A DNA stretch of 64,000 bases. Origin: Fuscibacter oryzae (GTDB lineage Bacteria; Pseudomonadota; Alphaproteobacteria; Rhodobacterales; Rhodobacteraceae). The stretch lies in contig NZ_JAESVP010000008.1 of the NCBI RefSeq assembly GCF_016765795.1, forward strand, positions 1 through 64,000. The letters run 5' to 3'. How positions within the stretch are numbered: position 1 is the first letter of the stretch; every line of letters starts with the position of its first letter. Shown here in pieces: positions 18,352 through 27,133 of this stretch. Made by a program: the position numbers and the translations under genes. The notes under the pieces are model-generated. The model made no database searches. It was not told the DNA's origin and worked only from the letters and a program-made list of their open reading frames with translations.

Positions 18352-18846
18352 TCAGGCGCTTTGGGCGGCCTTGAACGCCCGGATCGTCTCGACGATCAGC
18401 CGATGATCCTCGCTCGATTCGAGCCCGGACACCCCGATCGCGCCAACCATCAGATCGCCGACGTAAAGCGGCACACCGCCGCCGAACAACCCATAGCTGA
18501 CCTGATCAAGCCCCCGGTTGGTTGAGAACCCTGGGTCACATCGATTCTCCAGCTCTAGCTCCATCGTCGACCGCCCAAAACGCCCGACGCCGGCAAACTT
18601 GCGGTCGATCCAGGTATGGGAATCGGCAGTCGTTCCCGGCAGCGCCGCGCGATACAGCACCTGCTCGCCAAGGTTGACCCCGACGATCACGCAATGGCCC
18701 TCAGCCCTGCAGCGGGCAAGAAGCCACTCACCCAAATCCAATGCATCTGCCTGGCTCAGCCGGGAGAACCGCAAATCAAGCGCCTCGGCCCGTAGGTCTG
18801 CAATGCGCTGCTGAAGATCGGCGGCGGTCTGGTTTTGGTCGGTCAT
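18352..18846 (-). CDS. UPF0303/HbpS-like family protein
   Basis: A 164-residue soluble protein of the UPF0303 (heme-degrading/HbpS-fold) group. Visible motifs are RFGRSTMELEL and a glycine-rich GLFGGGVPLYVGDLMVGAIGVSG, typical of the fold. Family members are of uncertain function and often sit beside catabolic or oxidative enzymes. It follows the GntR gene in the same direction after 61 bases and probably shares its promoter. Confidence 0.8.
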   Translation of the reverse strand: MTDQNQTAADLQQRIADLRAEALDLRFSRLSQADALDLGEWLLARCRAEGHCVIVGVNLGEQVLYRAALPGTTADSHTWIDRKFAGVGRFGRSTMELELENRCDPGFSTNRGLDQVSYGLFGGGVPLYVGDLMVGAIGVSGLESSEDHRLIVETIRAFKAAQSA

Positions 18847-18907
18847 TTTACTAATTCCCTTACCCGCGGGCGACAGGACGGCGCCCTCGACGAGCCATTT
18901 GCAAGCG

Positions 18908-19660
18908 TTATAGTCGGCTGCCGAACAGGCTGCCCGCGCCGGGCTCTGCCGCAGTTGGCTGGCCGGTGGACCGCGCCAGCGCCCGAAGTCTTTCAAGGCT
19001 GTTCTCCAGATGCAGGCGCATGGCATTCCGGGCGGCCTCCGGGTCGCTGACCTCAATTGCGCGGACAATCGCCTCATGCTCGGCATGGATTCGGTCGAAA
19101 TATTTGTCCTTCATCTCCGAGGCGACGACGTAACTCAGCTGGAATCTGGGGACAAGGATCGGCTTCAGGTAAAGGAGGAACTCATAGATGTAATCGTTAT
19201 GCGCCGCCTTCGCGATCGCGAGGTGAAAGTCGAAATCGTAATGCACCTGAACATCTTCGGGGTTGGGATAGGCGCTGTCGGCACTTTCCATCTCGATGCG
19301 GATCTGGCGCGCCTCGGCTTCGGTGCGGCGCATCGCGCAGCGAGCGGCGGCCTCGGTCTCAAGCGCCAGCCGCAGTTCGAGAAAGGACAGCGTCTGCGGC
19401 AGCGTCCGCAGGGTCTCGGTCGGAATCGAGAACGAGCGGCGTGGTGCATCGCTTACGAAAACGCCCTTGCCCTGCCGCGGCACCACCTGCCCCTCCGAGC
19501 GGAGCCGTGCGATCGCCTCGCGGATCACGGTGCGGCTGACCTCGAATTCGGCGCCAAGCTCGGCTTCCGTCGGCAGTTGCATGCCGGGTGCAAGCTCACC
19601 GGAGTGGATGCTGGCGATCAGTCGTTCGAAGACGATCGTGGATAAGCTCTCTCGTTTCAT
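18908..19660 (-). CDS. GntR-family (FadR subfamily) transcriptional regulator
   Basis: A 250-residue regulator. The winged helix-turn-helix is at about residues 8-75 (LPTEAELGAEFEVSRTVIREA) and the FCD ligand-binding domain follows, with metal-binding-type residues in YDFDFHLAIAKAAHND and IHAEHEAIVRAIE. FCD regulators usually bind organic acids and repress catabolic operons. Located between the transporter operon and the SBF-type gene, it most likely controls the adjacent 8.2-18.2 kb genes. Related sites upstream of itself and of both operons support this. Confidence 0.9.
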   Translation of the reverse strand: MKRESLSTIVFERLIASIHSGELAPGMQLPTEAELGAEFEVSRTVIREAIARLRSEGQVVPRQGKGVFVSDAPRRSFSIPTETLRTLPQTLSFLELRLALETEAAARCAMRRTEAEARQIRIEMESADSAYPNPEDVQVHYDFDFHLAIAKAAHNDYIYEFLLYLKPILVPRFQLSYVVASEMKDKYFDRIHAEHEAIVRAIEVSDPEAARNAMRLHLENSLERLRALARSTGQPTAAEPGAGSLFGSRL

Positions 19661-19743
19661 GCCCTGTCCTGCAAAGCGTGACGCCGTGGGCGGCGCGGCG
19701 GTCCTGACCGAGCGAACCTGACACTCGCAGGCGAAGTTGGCAA

Positions 19744-19760
19744 GTCATGCGTCGTATGAC
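19744..19760. promoter_or_regulatory. Near-perfect palindrome upstream of GntR gene
   Basis: GTCATGCGTCGTATGAC is a palindrome at 14 of 17 positions (central base excluded) located 84 bases upstream of the regulator start. Read on the minus strand the adjacent bases give ATCTTAATGTCATACGA, similar to ATCTTATGACATCATACAA at 18210. Likely an autoregulatory operator. Confidence 0.4.
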
Positions 19761-19804
19761 ATTAAGATGAGTCGGCGCGCCCGGCGCAACCCCAAGCGGC
19801 CCTG

Positions 19805-20809
19805 CTAGACTTGCGACTCTGCCCATTTCTTCGCAGAAAACCTCTGGGAAATCGCCGCACAGCTCAGCAGCTGGATCATGTGATAGGCCATGAGTGGCAG
19901 CACCACAGCCCCCAACACTGCATGTGGAAAGATCGAGGCGGCGATGGGTAACCCGCTTGCTAGGCTCTTGGTCGATCCGCAAAACAGCGCGGCAATGCGG
20001 CTTTGGGCATCCATTCCCGACGCCCGTGCCAGGAATGTAGCCAGCCCCAGAACGACAAGTAGCAGCGCCGCCATAGCCGCGACCATGATCACGATCTGCA
20101 TCGCAGGAACTTCGGACCAAAGACCCGATGCGGTTCCGGCGCTGAAGGCCGAATAGACGATCAGCAGAATGGAACCCCGATCCACCAGAAGGGTCATAGC
20201 CCGCCTGCGCTGCAGCGCAGGCCCGATCCATGGGCGCACGATCTGCCCGGCGACAAAGGGCAGCACGATCTGCACGACGATCCTCAGGACGGCGTCAAAG
20301 CTGATCTCGACCTGATCGCTTGAAATCAGGGCAGCGGCGAGAAGTGGCGTCAGGGCTACACCGGCAAAATTGGAGATCGATGCCGCGCAGATCGCGCCCG
20401 CGACGTTGCCATTCGCAATCGAGGTAAACGCGATCGAAGATTGCACGGTCGACGGCAGAATCCCGAGGAACACGATCCCCATCAGGATTTCCGGTCGCAA
20501 CACACCCCCGGCAAGTCGGGACAGGACTATACACAGCAACGGGAACAGAACAAAGGTCACAAGCGCCACGAAGACCTGCAGTTTCCAGTCCAAGAACCCC
20601 GCGCGTATCGCTCGCGGCTCCAGCTTGGCGCCATAAAGGAAGAACAAAAGCGCGATTGCCACATACGTGACCCTGCCAAGAACCGCCGCTGCGGCGCCTG
20701 ACGCTGGCAGTAACAGCCCCAAGGTCATCGCGCCCAGAAGCATAATCATATAGGGGTCGATACCAACCTTCTTGCCGAATACAGCGAACACCTCTCTGCC
20801 TCCCGCCAT
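19805..20809 (-). CDS. Bile acid:sodium symporter (SBF) family membrane protein
   Basis: A 334-residue protein with nine to ten hydrophobic helices. The family segments FLGILPSTVQSSIAFTSIA and FCGSTKSLASGLPIA match the YfeH/SLC10A7-like branch of the BASS superfamily, which moves organic anions with sodium. Its ATG overlaps the TGA of the upstream ABC ATPase gene (ATGA), so the two are translationally coupled. It gives the sugar-type ABC locus a second, secondary transport route, possibly for efflux or uptake of a related acid. Confidence 0.88.
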   Translation of the reverse strand: MAGGREVFAVFGKKVGIDPYMIMLLGAMTLGLLLPASGAAAAVLGRVTYVAIALLFFLYGAKLEPRAIRAGFLDWKLQVFVALVTFVLFPLLCIVLSRLAGGVLRPEILMGIVFLGILPSTVQSSIAFTSIANGNVAGAICAASISNFAGVALTPLLAAALISSDQVEISFDAVLRIVVQIVLPFVAGQIVRPWIGPALQRRRAMTLLVDRGSILLIVYSAFSAGTASGLWSEVPAMQIVIMVAAMAALLLVVLGLATFLARASGMDAQSRIAALFCGSTKSLASGLPIAASIFPHAVLGAVVLPLMAYHMIQLLSCAAISQRFSAKKWAESQV

Positions 20810-21864
20810 CAGTTGCGCAGCGCAAGCGTTGTCTGGGCGTCAAAGAGGTGAACGGCGCCTGCTTCGGGCGCGACCGTCAGCACATCACCCGGCGACGCGC
20901 GGACACGCTCCCTCGCGATCACTACAACCGGCTTGCCCGCAATGCTCCCGAAGACTTGGGTCTCCGCGCCGGTTGGTTCGATCACCGAGACCTTCATGGG
21001 AATGCCTTCGGGCGCCAGCGCCAGGTTCTCAGGCCGGATGCCATAGACCGCTGCGCCACGGAATACGGTCGTGGCCGATCCCAGTGGTAGAAAGGTGCCA
21101 TCCGCAGCTCGGAAGCCTTGGTCCGTCATCGCGCCTTCGATAAAGTTCATTGAAGGAGAGCCGATGAACCCGGCAACGAACATATTGTCCGGCCGGTCAT
21201 AAAGATCGAGTGGTGTGCCAACCTGTTCTACGCGCCCTTCGCGCATCACCACGATCTTGTCGGCCATGGTCATCGCTTCGATCTGGTCATGAGTCACATA
21301 GATCGTCGTCGTGCGCAGGCGCTGATGCAGGCTCTTGATCTCGGCCCGCATATGCACACGCAGTTTCGCATCAAGGTTGGAAAGCGGCTCATCGAACAGA
21401 AAGACTTCCGGGCTGCGCACTATGGCACGACCCATCGCAACCCGCTGCCGCTGCCCACCCGACAACTCGCGCGGGTAACGGTCCAGCAGCACGTCGAGTG
21501 CGAGACTCTTGGCGACGCTATCGACCTTGGAGGCGATCGTTGGCGCCTTCTCACGCCTCAACCGCAACGAGAACCCCATATTCTCGCGCACCGTCATGTG
21601 GGGATAAAGCGCGTAGTTCTGGAAGACCATAGCGATGTCGCGATCCTTCGGCAGATCGTCGTTCACCCTTCGGTCGCCGATGAAAATGTCGCCGCCCGAC
21701 ACATCCTCAAGTCCGGCGATCATCCGCAAAAGCGTGGACTTACCACAACCGGACGGACCGACCAGAACGACGAAACTGCCGTCTTCGATATCGACATCCA
21801 CGCCATGCAGGGTCCGAAGTGTGCCGTATTTCTTCTCTAGTCCAGCAACGGTCACTGAAGCCAT
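20809..21864 (-). CDS. UgpC/MalK-type ABC transporter ATP-binding protein
   Basis: A 351-residue ATPase of the carbohydrate CUT1 group. Walker A GPSGCGKST, Q-loop VFQNYALYPHM, signature ELSGGQRQRVAMGRAIV, Walker B VFLFDEPLSNLD and switch His in YVTHDQIEAMT are present, followed by a C-terminal OB/TOBE domain. A strong ribosome binding site (AGGAGGGC) 5 bases before the ATG at 21864 fixes the start. Its permease and binding-protein partners are encoded divergently at 23957-27040. Confidence 0.93.
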   Translation of the reverse strand: MASVTVAGLEKKYGTLRTLHGVDVDIEDGSFVVLVGPSGCGKSTLLRMIAGLEDVSGGDIFIGDRRVNDDLPKDRDIAMVFQNYALYPHMTVRENMGFSLRLRREKAPTIASKVDSVAKSLALDVLLDRYPRELSGGQRQRVAMGRAIVRSPEVFLFDEPLSNLDAKLRVHMRAEIKSLHQRLRTTTIYVTHDQIEAMTMADKIVVMREGRVEQVGTPLDLYDRPDNMFVAGFIGSPSMNFIEGAMTDQGFRAADGTFLPLGSATTVFRGAAVYGIRPENLALAPEGIPMKVSVIEPTGAETQVFGSIAGKPVVVIARERVRASPGDVLTVAPEAGAVHLFDAQTTLALRN

Positions 21865-22207
21865 GTAGCCCTCCTGTCTCATCTGTTCGTCTCTGCCCAG
21901 TCTCATCATCACCCCCAAAGGGTCAGGCTGGGACGCGAAATTCAGCAGAACATACCATATATAACCAATAATGCTATAGGTATTGTGATGTTCTTGATGG
22001 GCAATGGCAATCATACAGATGCTGGTGGCGGCAAATCTACAATTATTCCTTTAAATATAGCATGTTCTGAAAGACTAGTGCGGAAACTTCTGTAGACCTT
22101 TATGACATATTCAGAACCATATAGAACATTGGTTCTTATTGATCTTGACTGAGTCTGGTGTCTGTGCCTTACTGCCGCCTATAGAACTGCAAGAGGGATA
22201 CTCACTC
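21865..22207. other. AT-rich divergent promoter region
   Basis: About 340 bases with no gene, markedly more AT-rich than the flanks. It separates the leftward ATPase/SBF genes from the rightward hydrolase/permease genes and contains the inverted repeat at 22113-22136. A second stretch at about 21954-21985 (ACCATATATAACCAATAATG) shares the ACCATATA and CCAAT words with it. Confidence 0.55.
22113..22136. promoter_or_regulatory. Inverted repeat, candidate operator
   Basis: AGAACCA (22113-22119) and TGGTTCT (22130-22136) are perfect inverted copies 10 bases apart, about 70 bases upstream of the gamma-glutamyltranspeptidase-like gene. The nearest regulator of the same locus is the GntR protein encoded at 27134. 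Confidence 0.45.
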
Positions 22208-23944
22208 ATGGCATCGCGCCCAACACTCTACGGAACCCGGCACGCTGTCTCAGCGGGCCATTACCTTGCCTCTGCTGCGGGATTTGCGATCCTTGAGGCC
22301 GGGGGGAATGCGGTGGATGCGGGCTGCGCTGCGGGTATCGCGCTTGGGGTGCTCAACCCGCATGACGTCAAGTTCGCCGGTGTCGCCCCAATCATGATTC
22401 GCATGCAGGGCCAGGAGGTCAAAACGATCGACGGCCTTGGCATCTGGCCGCGCCGAATCCCCGCCGATCTCTTCATGCGCGAGCATGGTGGCTACATGCC
22501 GCTTGGCATCCTGCGAACCGTCGTGCCGGCGGCACCGGATGCCTGGATCACCGCGCTGCGCGACCATGGCACCATGACCTTCGGCGAAGTCGCCGCGGCG
22601 GCGATCCGCTATGCCCGCGAAGGCTTTGGCGTCTACGACCACATGCGCAGCTTCATCGCCGACGAAGAGGTGGACATGCGCAAGATGCCCGCCAATGCCG
22701 CGATCTATCTGCCCGGCGGGCGGGTGCCGGATCTGGACGAAAAGTTCATCCAGACCGATCTGGCCAACACGATCCAGTACATGGCCGATCAGGAGGCGGT
22801 GGCCAAGGGCGATCGGATCGCGGGGCTGGAAGCCGCTCGGCACGCATTCTATGTCGGCGACATCGCCCGGCAGGTGGTCGCTTTCCACGAGGCGAACGGC
22901 GGCTATCTGCGCCGCGACGACATGGCCGACTTCCGGTCTCGCTATGAACCACCGGTCAAACTGCGCTGGCGCGACATGGAGGTCTACAGCTGCGGCCCGT
23001 GGTGTCAGGGCCCCGTCGTCGTGCATGCCCTCAAGATGCTCGAGAAGGCCGGGCTTGACGGGCTGTCGCACAACAGCCCCGACTACATCCACCTTGTGAT
23101 CGAGGTGTTGAAGGCGGCGTTCGCAGATCGCGAATATCGCTACGGCGATCCGGCATTTGTCGACGTAAACCTCGAAGAGCTGTTCTCGGACGCGCATATC
23201 GCCGAACGTGTTGCGGCGATTGACCGCAAATGGGCGATGGCGGACATGCCCGGCCCCGTCGGCCCTACGCCGTGCGGTCTTGACTGGCTGGATTCGGCAC
23301 GCGAGCGGAACGAGGCCATCGCAGGAGGGCCGTCTTCGGCCGCGCCGCAGAAACGCGTGCACGACACAAGCTATCTGTGCGTCATCGACCGTTGGGGTAA
23401 CGCCTTTTCCGCGACCCCGTCGGATGGCAACTGGGCCGCGCCGATCGTGCCGGGCACCGGGCTGATGATTTCGACGCGGGGCGTGCAGTCAAAGACCGAT
23501 CCGCGTCATCCTTCAGGTGTTGCACCCGGCAAGCGCCCGCGGCTGACGCCCAATCCCGCCCTTGCCACAAGGGATGACGGGTCGGTGCTGGTCTTTGGCA
23601 CGCCCGAGGGTGACATGCAGACACAGGCCATGCTGCAGGTCTTCCTGAACGCCTTCCATTTCGGAATGGATCTGCAGGTCGCCATCGAGGCGCCGCGCTT
23701 TGCCACCTACAGCATGCCAACCACCTTCCAGCCCCCGGAGCATTTCCCGGGGCAGGTCAATCTGGAAAACCGCATCCTTGCGGAAACCGGCGACGCGCTG
23801 GAACGGCTGGGCCATCAGGTCGTCTGGTGGCCGGACTGGATCCGCAAGGCGGGAGCAGTCGAAGCCATCTTCCTTGACAAGTCGACCGACTTTCTGCGTG
23901 CAGGCGCCGATCCGCGTCAGCCCGCCTATGCCATCGTAAATTGA
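22208..23944 (+). CDS. Gamma-glutamyltranspeptidase-like Ntn hydrolase
   Basis: A 578-residue protein of the GGT family. The N-terminal part has the AGGNAVDAGCAAGIALGV motif, and the autoprocessing Thr that becomes the catalytic nucleophile lies in HDTSYLCVIDRWGNAFS (about residues 381-397). The downstream substrate loops PGKRPRLTPNPAL and FGTPEGDMQTQAMLQ are intact. No signal peptide is evident, so it is probably cytoplasmic, unlike periplasmic Ggt. It is followed after 12 bases by the permease gene and shares the operon with a sugar-type ABC importer, so it probably hydrolyses an imported gamma-glutamyl or other amide conjugate. Confidence 0.88.
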   Translation: MASRPTLYGTRHAVSAGHYLASAAGFAILEAGGNAVDAGCAAGIALGVLNPHDVKFAGVAPIMIRMQGQEVKTIDGLGIWPRRIPADLFMREHGGYMPLGILRTVVPAAPDAWITALRDHGTMTFGEVAAAAIRYAREGFGVYDHMRSFIADEEVDMRKMPANAAIYLPGGRVPDLDEKFIQTDLANTIQYMADQEAVAKGDRIAGLEAARHAFYVGDIARQVVAFHEANGGYLRRDDMADFRSRYEPPVKLRWRDMEVYSCGPWCQGPVVVHALKMLEKAGLDGLSHNSPDYIHLVIEVLKAAFADREYRYGDPAFVDVNLEELFSDAHIAERVAAIDRKWAMADMPGPVGPTPCGLDWLDSARERNEAIAGGPSSAAPQKRVHDTSYLCVIDRWGNAFSATPSDGNWAAPIVPGTGLMISTRGVQSKTDPRHPSGVAPGKRPRLTPNPALATRDDGSVLVFGTPEGDMQTQAMLQVFLNAFHFGMDLQVAIEAPRFATYSMPTTFQPPEHFPGQVNLENRILAETGDALERLGHQVVWWPDWIRKAGAVEAIFLDKSTDFLRAGADPRQPAYAIVN

Positions 23945-23956
23945 GGGGTGCATAGC

Positions 23957-24835
23957 ATGGCGCAATCCTCACCAAGACGGGCATCGGCACTCGCGTGGTT
24001 CGGGCCTGTCATCGCACTGCTAGTCATCGTGATGATCTATCCGACGATCCAGCTCTTCCGTGTCAGCCTGAGCCAGACCGAGTTCTTCGATCCTGTCGCC
24101 TTCGTCGGACTGGAGAACTTCCGCTATGTGCTGAGCGATCCGGATTTCTGGGCCGAGGCGCGTATCACCGCGGAATTCGTTGCCGGCAGCCTGAGTCTTG
24201 CGCTGGTCTTTGGCGTCCTGACGGCGGTGATCCTGCAATCGCTTGGCGGCAAGGCGGCGGCAATCTTTCGCACGATCCTTCTCCTGCCGTGGACGCTGTC
24301 CATGACGGTGGTCGGCTGCCTCTGGCTCTGGCTTCTGAACCCGTCCTATGGACCCGTCCGCTATCTGCTCTCGCTTGCCGGCTATGACACAGGATTGCTT
24401 CTTGGCGATCCGGATCTTGCGATCTGGCTGATCGTCGGCGCCTCGGCCTGGTGGTCCTTTCCCTACGCGATGGTGCTGGTCACGGCCGCCCTGCAGAGCA
24501 TTCCGAAAGAGCTTTACGAAGCGGTCGAGATTGATGGCGGCTCGGCCCTTGCAAAGTTCCGATTTGTCACATGGCCCCACATCATTCCCACGCTCGGCAG
24601 CACCGCTCTGGTGCTGTGCATCATGTACGTCACGCTGGTCAGCCTGATCGTCGTGATGACAGGCGGCGGTCCGCTGGGCGAAACCACGACCTTCAGCCTG
24701 GCGATTTACAAGGAAACCCTCAATTCGATCGACATCGCACCGGCGGCCGTCATCTCGATCATCGTGCTGATTGCAAACCTCGTCCTCGGGATCGGCTACA
24801 GCGTCCTCTCGGCGCGCATCAAGAGGAGCAAATGA
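23957..24835 (+). CDS. UgpA-type ABC transporter permease
   Basis: A 292-residue membrane protein with about six helices, starting at the ATG preceded by GAGGGG. The permease loop is ELYEAVEIDGGSALAKFRFV followed by TWPHIIPTLGS. CUT1 group, inner membrane. The stop TGA overlaps the ATGATG start of the second permease. Confidence 0.92.
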   Translation: MAQSSPRRASALAWFGPVIALLVIVMIYPTIQLFRVSLSQTEFFDPVAFVGLENFRYVLSDPDFWAEARITAEFVAGSLSLALVFGVLTAVILQSLGGKAAAIFRTILLLPWTLSMTVVGCLWLWLLNPSYGPVRYLLSLAGYDTGLLLGDPDLAIWLIVGASAWWSFPYAMVLVTAALQSIPKELYEAVEIDGGSALAKFRFVTWPHIIPTLGSTALVLCIMYVTLVSLIVVMTGGGPLGETTTFSLAIYKETLNSIDIAPAAVISIIVLIANLVLGIGYSVLSARIKRSK

Positions 24836-25716
24836 TGAGCGCGGCATCCCAAGCGACGGCCGGTCTGACGCGCAGCAACAAGGGCTTGCGCCGCTGGCTT
24901 TCGGCAAGAGTTCCGATGACGGTCTCGATCGTCATTACCCTGCTGGTCCTTGCCCCACTGATCTGGGCGATCTCCACCGCGCTCAAATCCGAGGTGGAGG
25001 CGGTGGCCTATCCGCCGGCGTTCTGGCCCTCACAGATCACCTTCGAGAATTTCGCACGGGTGCTGAACGGCCAGAACTTCCTGACCGAACTTTGGAACTC
25101 GGTCTGCTATTCGTTCGGCGGCGTGTTTCTGTCGATCCTTGTATCCGCACCCGCAGCCTACGCCGCCGCGCGCTTTGACATTCGCGGCAAGACTGCGCTG
25201 CTGCTCCTGATCCTCGGCAGTTCGATGATCCCGACGGTCGCGCTGCTGGTCCCGATCTTTGGTATCCTTGAAAAGTTCGGAATGGTGAACTCGGCCCTTG
25301 CGATCATCGTCATCGAGGCCGCCCGCACCGCGCCGCAGAATATCTGGTTCATCCGGAGCTTCATCGAGGCCGTGCCCAAGGAGATCGAGGAAGCCGCCTT
25401 CATCGATGGAGCGACGCGCCGGCAAACCTTCTTCACCGTCGTCCTGCCCCTGATCAAACCCGGACTCGCCGCGACCTCGATCCTCAGCCTGATCACGGTC
25501 TGGAACGACTATCTGACCGTTGCGGTCTTTGCCCCGGAGTCGTCCAGCCGGACGCTGCAGGTTGCAATCGTGAACCAGGTTCTCGATTCAAACGGCATCT
25601 CCTGGTCCTACATGATGGCCTTCGTCCTCGTCGCATCGGCGCCCGTCGTGACGATCTTCCTTGCCTCGCAACGCTGGTTTGTCAGCGGCCTGATGGCCGG
25701 CGGGGTCAAGGGCTGA
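24835..25716 (+). CDS. UgpE-type ABC transporter permease
   Basis: A 293-residue membrane protein, about six helices. The permease loop reads EIEEAAFIDGATRRQTFFTV then VLPLIKPGLAATS. Two tandem ATGs (24832, 24835) are available; the second has the better spacing to GAGGAG at 24823-24828. Pairs with the preceding permease to form the channel. Confidence 0.92.
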   Translation: MSAASQATAGLTRSNKGLRRWLSARVPMTVSIVITLLVLAPLIWAISTALKSEVEAVAYPPAFWPSQITFENFARVLNGQNFLTELWNSVCYSFGGVFLSILVSAPAAYAAARFDIRGKTALLLLILGSSMIPTVALLVPIFGILEKFGMVNSALAIIVIEAARTAPQNIWFIRSFIEAVPKEIEEAAFIDGATRRQTFFTVVLPLIKPGLAATSILSLITVWNDYLTVAVFAPESSSRTLQVAIVNQVLDSNGISWSYMMAFVLVASAPVVTIFLASQRWFVSGLMAGGVKG

Positions 25717-25759
25717 ACTGCCCACACACGAAACTACTTACCAACAGAGGAGACAGACC

Positions 25760-27040
25760 ATGCTTACAAGACGTCGCATAGGCGCATCGGCAGTGCTTTC
25801 GATGGCACTGCTTGCGATGACCGGAGCGGTGCAGGCTCAGGACATCGAACTGACCTATTCCACCTTCCTTGACCCCGCGAACGACACCGACCCGCGCGTT
25901 GCCGCCCAAGCCGAAATGCTGGCAAAGTTCGAAGAGCTGCACCCGGGCGTAAAGGTCAAGATCCTTGTCGACCCGACCGCGGCAAACCTTGCGCGCGGCC
26001 TCAAGAGCGGGTCCGGCGAGCCAGACATCGGCCGGGTCACCAGCTACAGCCTTCCCGAGCTTGTGCTGACCGGCAATGTGGCCGAGCTTGACGGGCGCAT
26101 CGCGGCCGACGGGATCGAGAACGACGACTGGCTGCTGCCGCTTGAGACCGCGAAATTCAACGGTCACTTCTACGGCATGCCGCAAGACTTCCGCATTCCC
26201 CTTCTGATGTATCGGGCGGGCCTGCTTGAAAAGGCCGGGGTTGCAGCGCCGACCACTTGGGACGAGGTCTGCGCAACGGGCAGCAAGCTGACGGGCGACA
26301 ATCTGATCGGTTATGCGGTTCCGCTTGGCAACAGCGGCGGGCTGGGCGGCGCCCAGGCACTTGGTGAATACGTTCTCAGCACGATGCTGGCGCCCGACGG
26401 CAAGTATTTCGCCGAAGACGGACGCGAGATTGCCTTCTCGCGCGAGACGTTCGTCCGTGCAGCGCAGACGATCAAGGAACTCTACAAGACCTGCGGCACG
26501 ACGCCCGAGACCTCGCTTCAGTTCGGATACAGCGAAGTGCATGACGGTCTTCGGGCCGGCACCGTGGCCATGGCAACCTTCGGCCTTGCCCGGTTCCGCG
26601 CGCTGGTTGCGCAAGGCGCCGGCGACGATCTGCACTGGGCGCCCGCACCGTCCTACAGTGCCGACGACAAGCAGACCGTCTTCGGCTTCCGTGTCGTGCT
26701 GAACGCCAACAGCGCCCACCCCGACGAGGCATGGGAACTGATCAAGTTCGCGACCGGCCCCGAAGGTCAGGCCATTCTTGCAAAGGGTGGCGAGGTCGTC
26801 GCCCGGAAATCCGCCTATGACGCCCCCTACTTCAAAGATCCCGCAGCCCAGCGGCAGAAGGACTGGGCAAAACTGGTCGTCGAACGCGGTCAGGTCGTGT
26901 CCTATTCGGTCATCCTGACCAAGTTTCACGAGATCGTCGGCGAAGCCCTTCAGCGCATGGTCCTGCGCGACGGCAGCCCCGAAGATGCCTATGACGAGGT
27001 GATCAGCAGCTACGAACGGGAACTTGCCCGGGTGAAGTGA
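25760..27040 (+). CDS. Extracellular solute-binding protein, family 1 (sugar type)
   Basis: A 426-residue periplasmic protein with a Sec signal peptide (MLTRRRIGASAVLSMALLAM, cleavage near VQA-QDI). The mature protein has the UgpB/MalE-like pattern, including FEELHPGVKVKI and YGMPQDFRIPLLMYR in the hinge region and DEAWELIKFATGPEGQ near the C-terminus. It lies 43 bases after the second permease. Its partner hydrolase at 22208 suggests that the ligand is an amino-acid conjugate or glycoside; unproven. Confidence 0.92.
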   Translation: MLTRRRIGASAVLSMALLAMTGAVQAQDIELTYSTFLDPANDTDPRVAAQAEMLAKFEELHPGVKVKILVDPTAANLARGLKSGSGEPDIGRVTSYSLPELVLTGNVAELDGRIAADGIENDDWLLPLETAKFNGHFYGMPQDFRIPLLMYRAGLLEKAGVAAPTTWDEVCATGSKLTGDNLIGYAVPLGNSGGLGGAQALGEYVLSTMLAPDGKYFAEDGREIAFSRETFVRAAQTIKELYKTCGTTPETSLQFGYSEVHDGLRAGTVAMATFGLARFRALVAQGAGDDLHWAPAPSYSADDKQTVFGFRVVLNANSAHPDEAWELIKFATGPEGQAILAKGGEVVARKSAYDAPYFKDPAAQRQKDWAKLVVERGQVVSYSVILTKFHEIVGEALQRMVLRDGSPEDAYDEVISSYERELARVK

Positions 27041-27133
27041 CCCTAGCAAATCAGATCCTGTTGTGATGCGCCCGCTTGCAGTGACAGCCGGGCGCATTGC
27101 ATTATCTCAGCCTCAAGCCAAGGCAAAGCAAGA

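Noticed and set aside
20448-20520. A second promoter or attenuator inside the SBF gene
   Set aside because: Only weak -10/-35 matches, expected by chance, and no hairpin.
25706-27097. A 463-codon open frame on the minus strand
   Set aside because: It mirrors the binding-protein gene at 25760, which has a signal peptide and clear family pattern.
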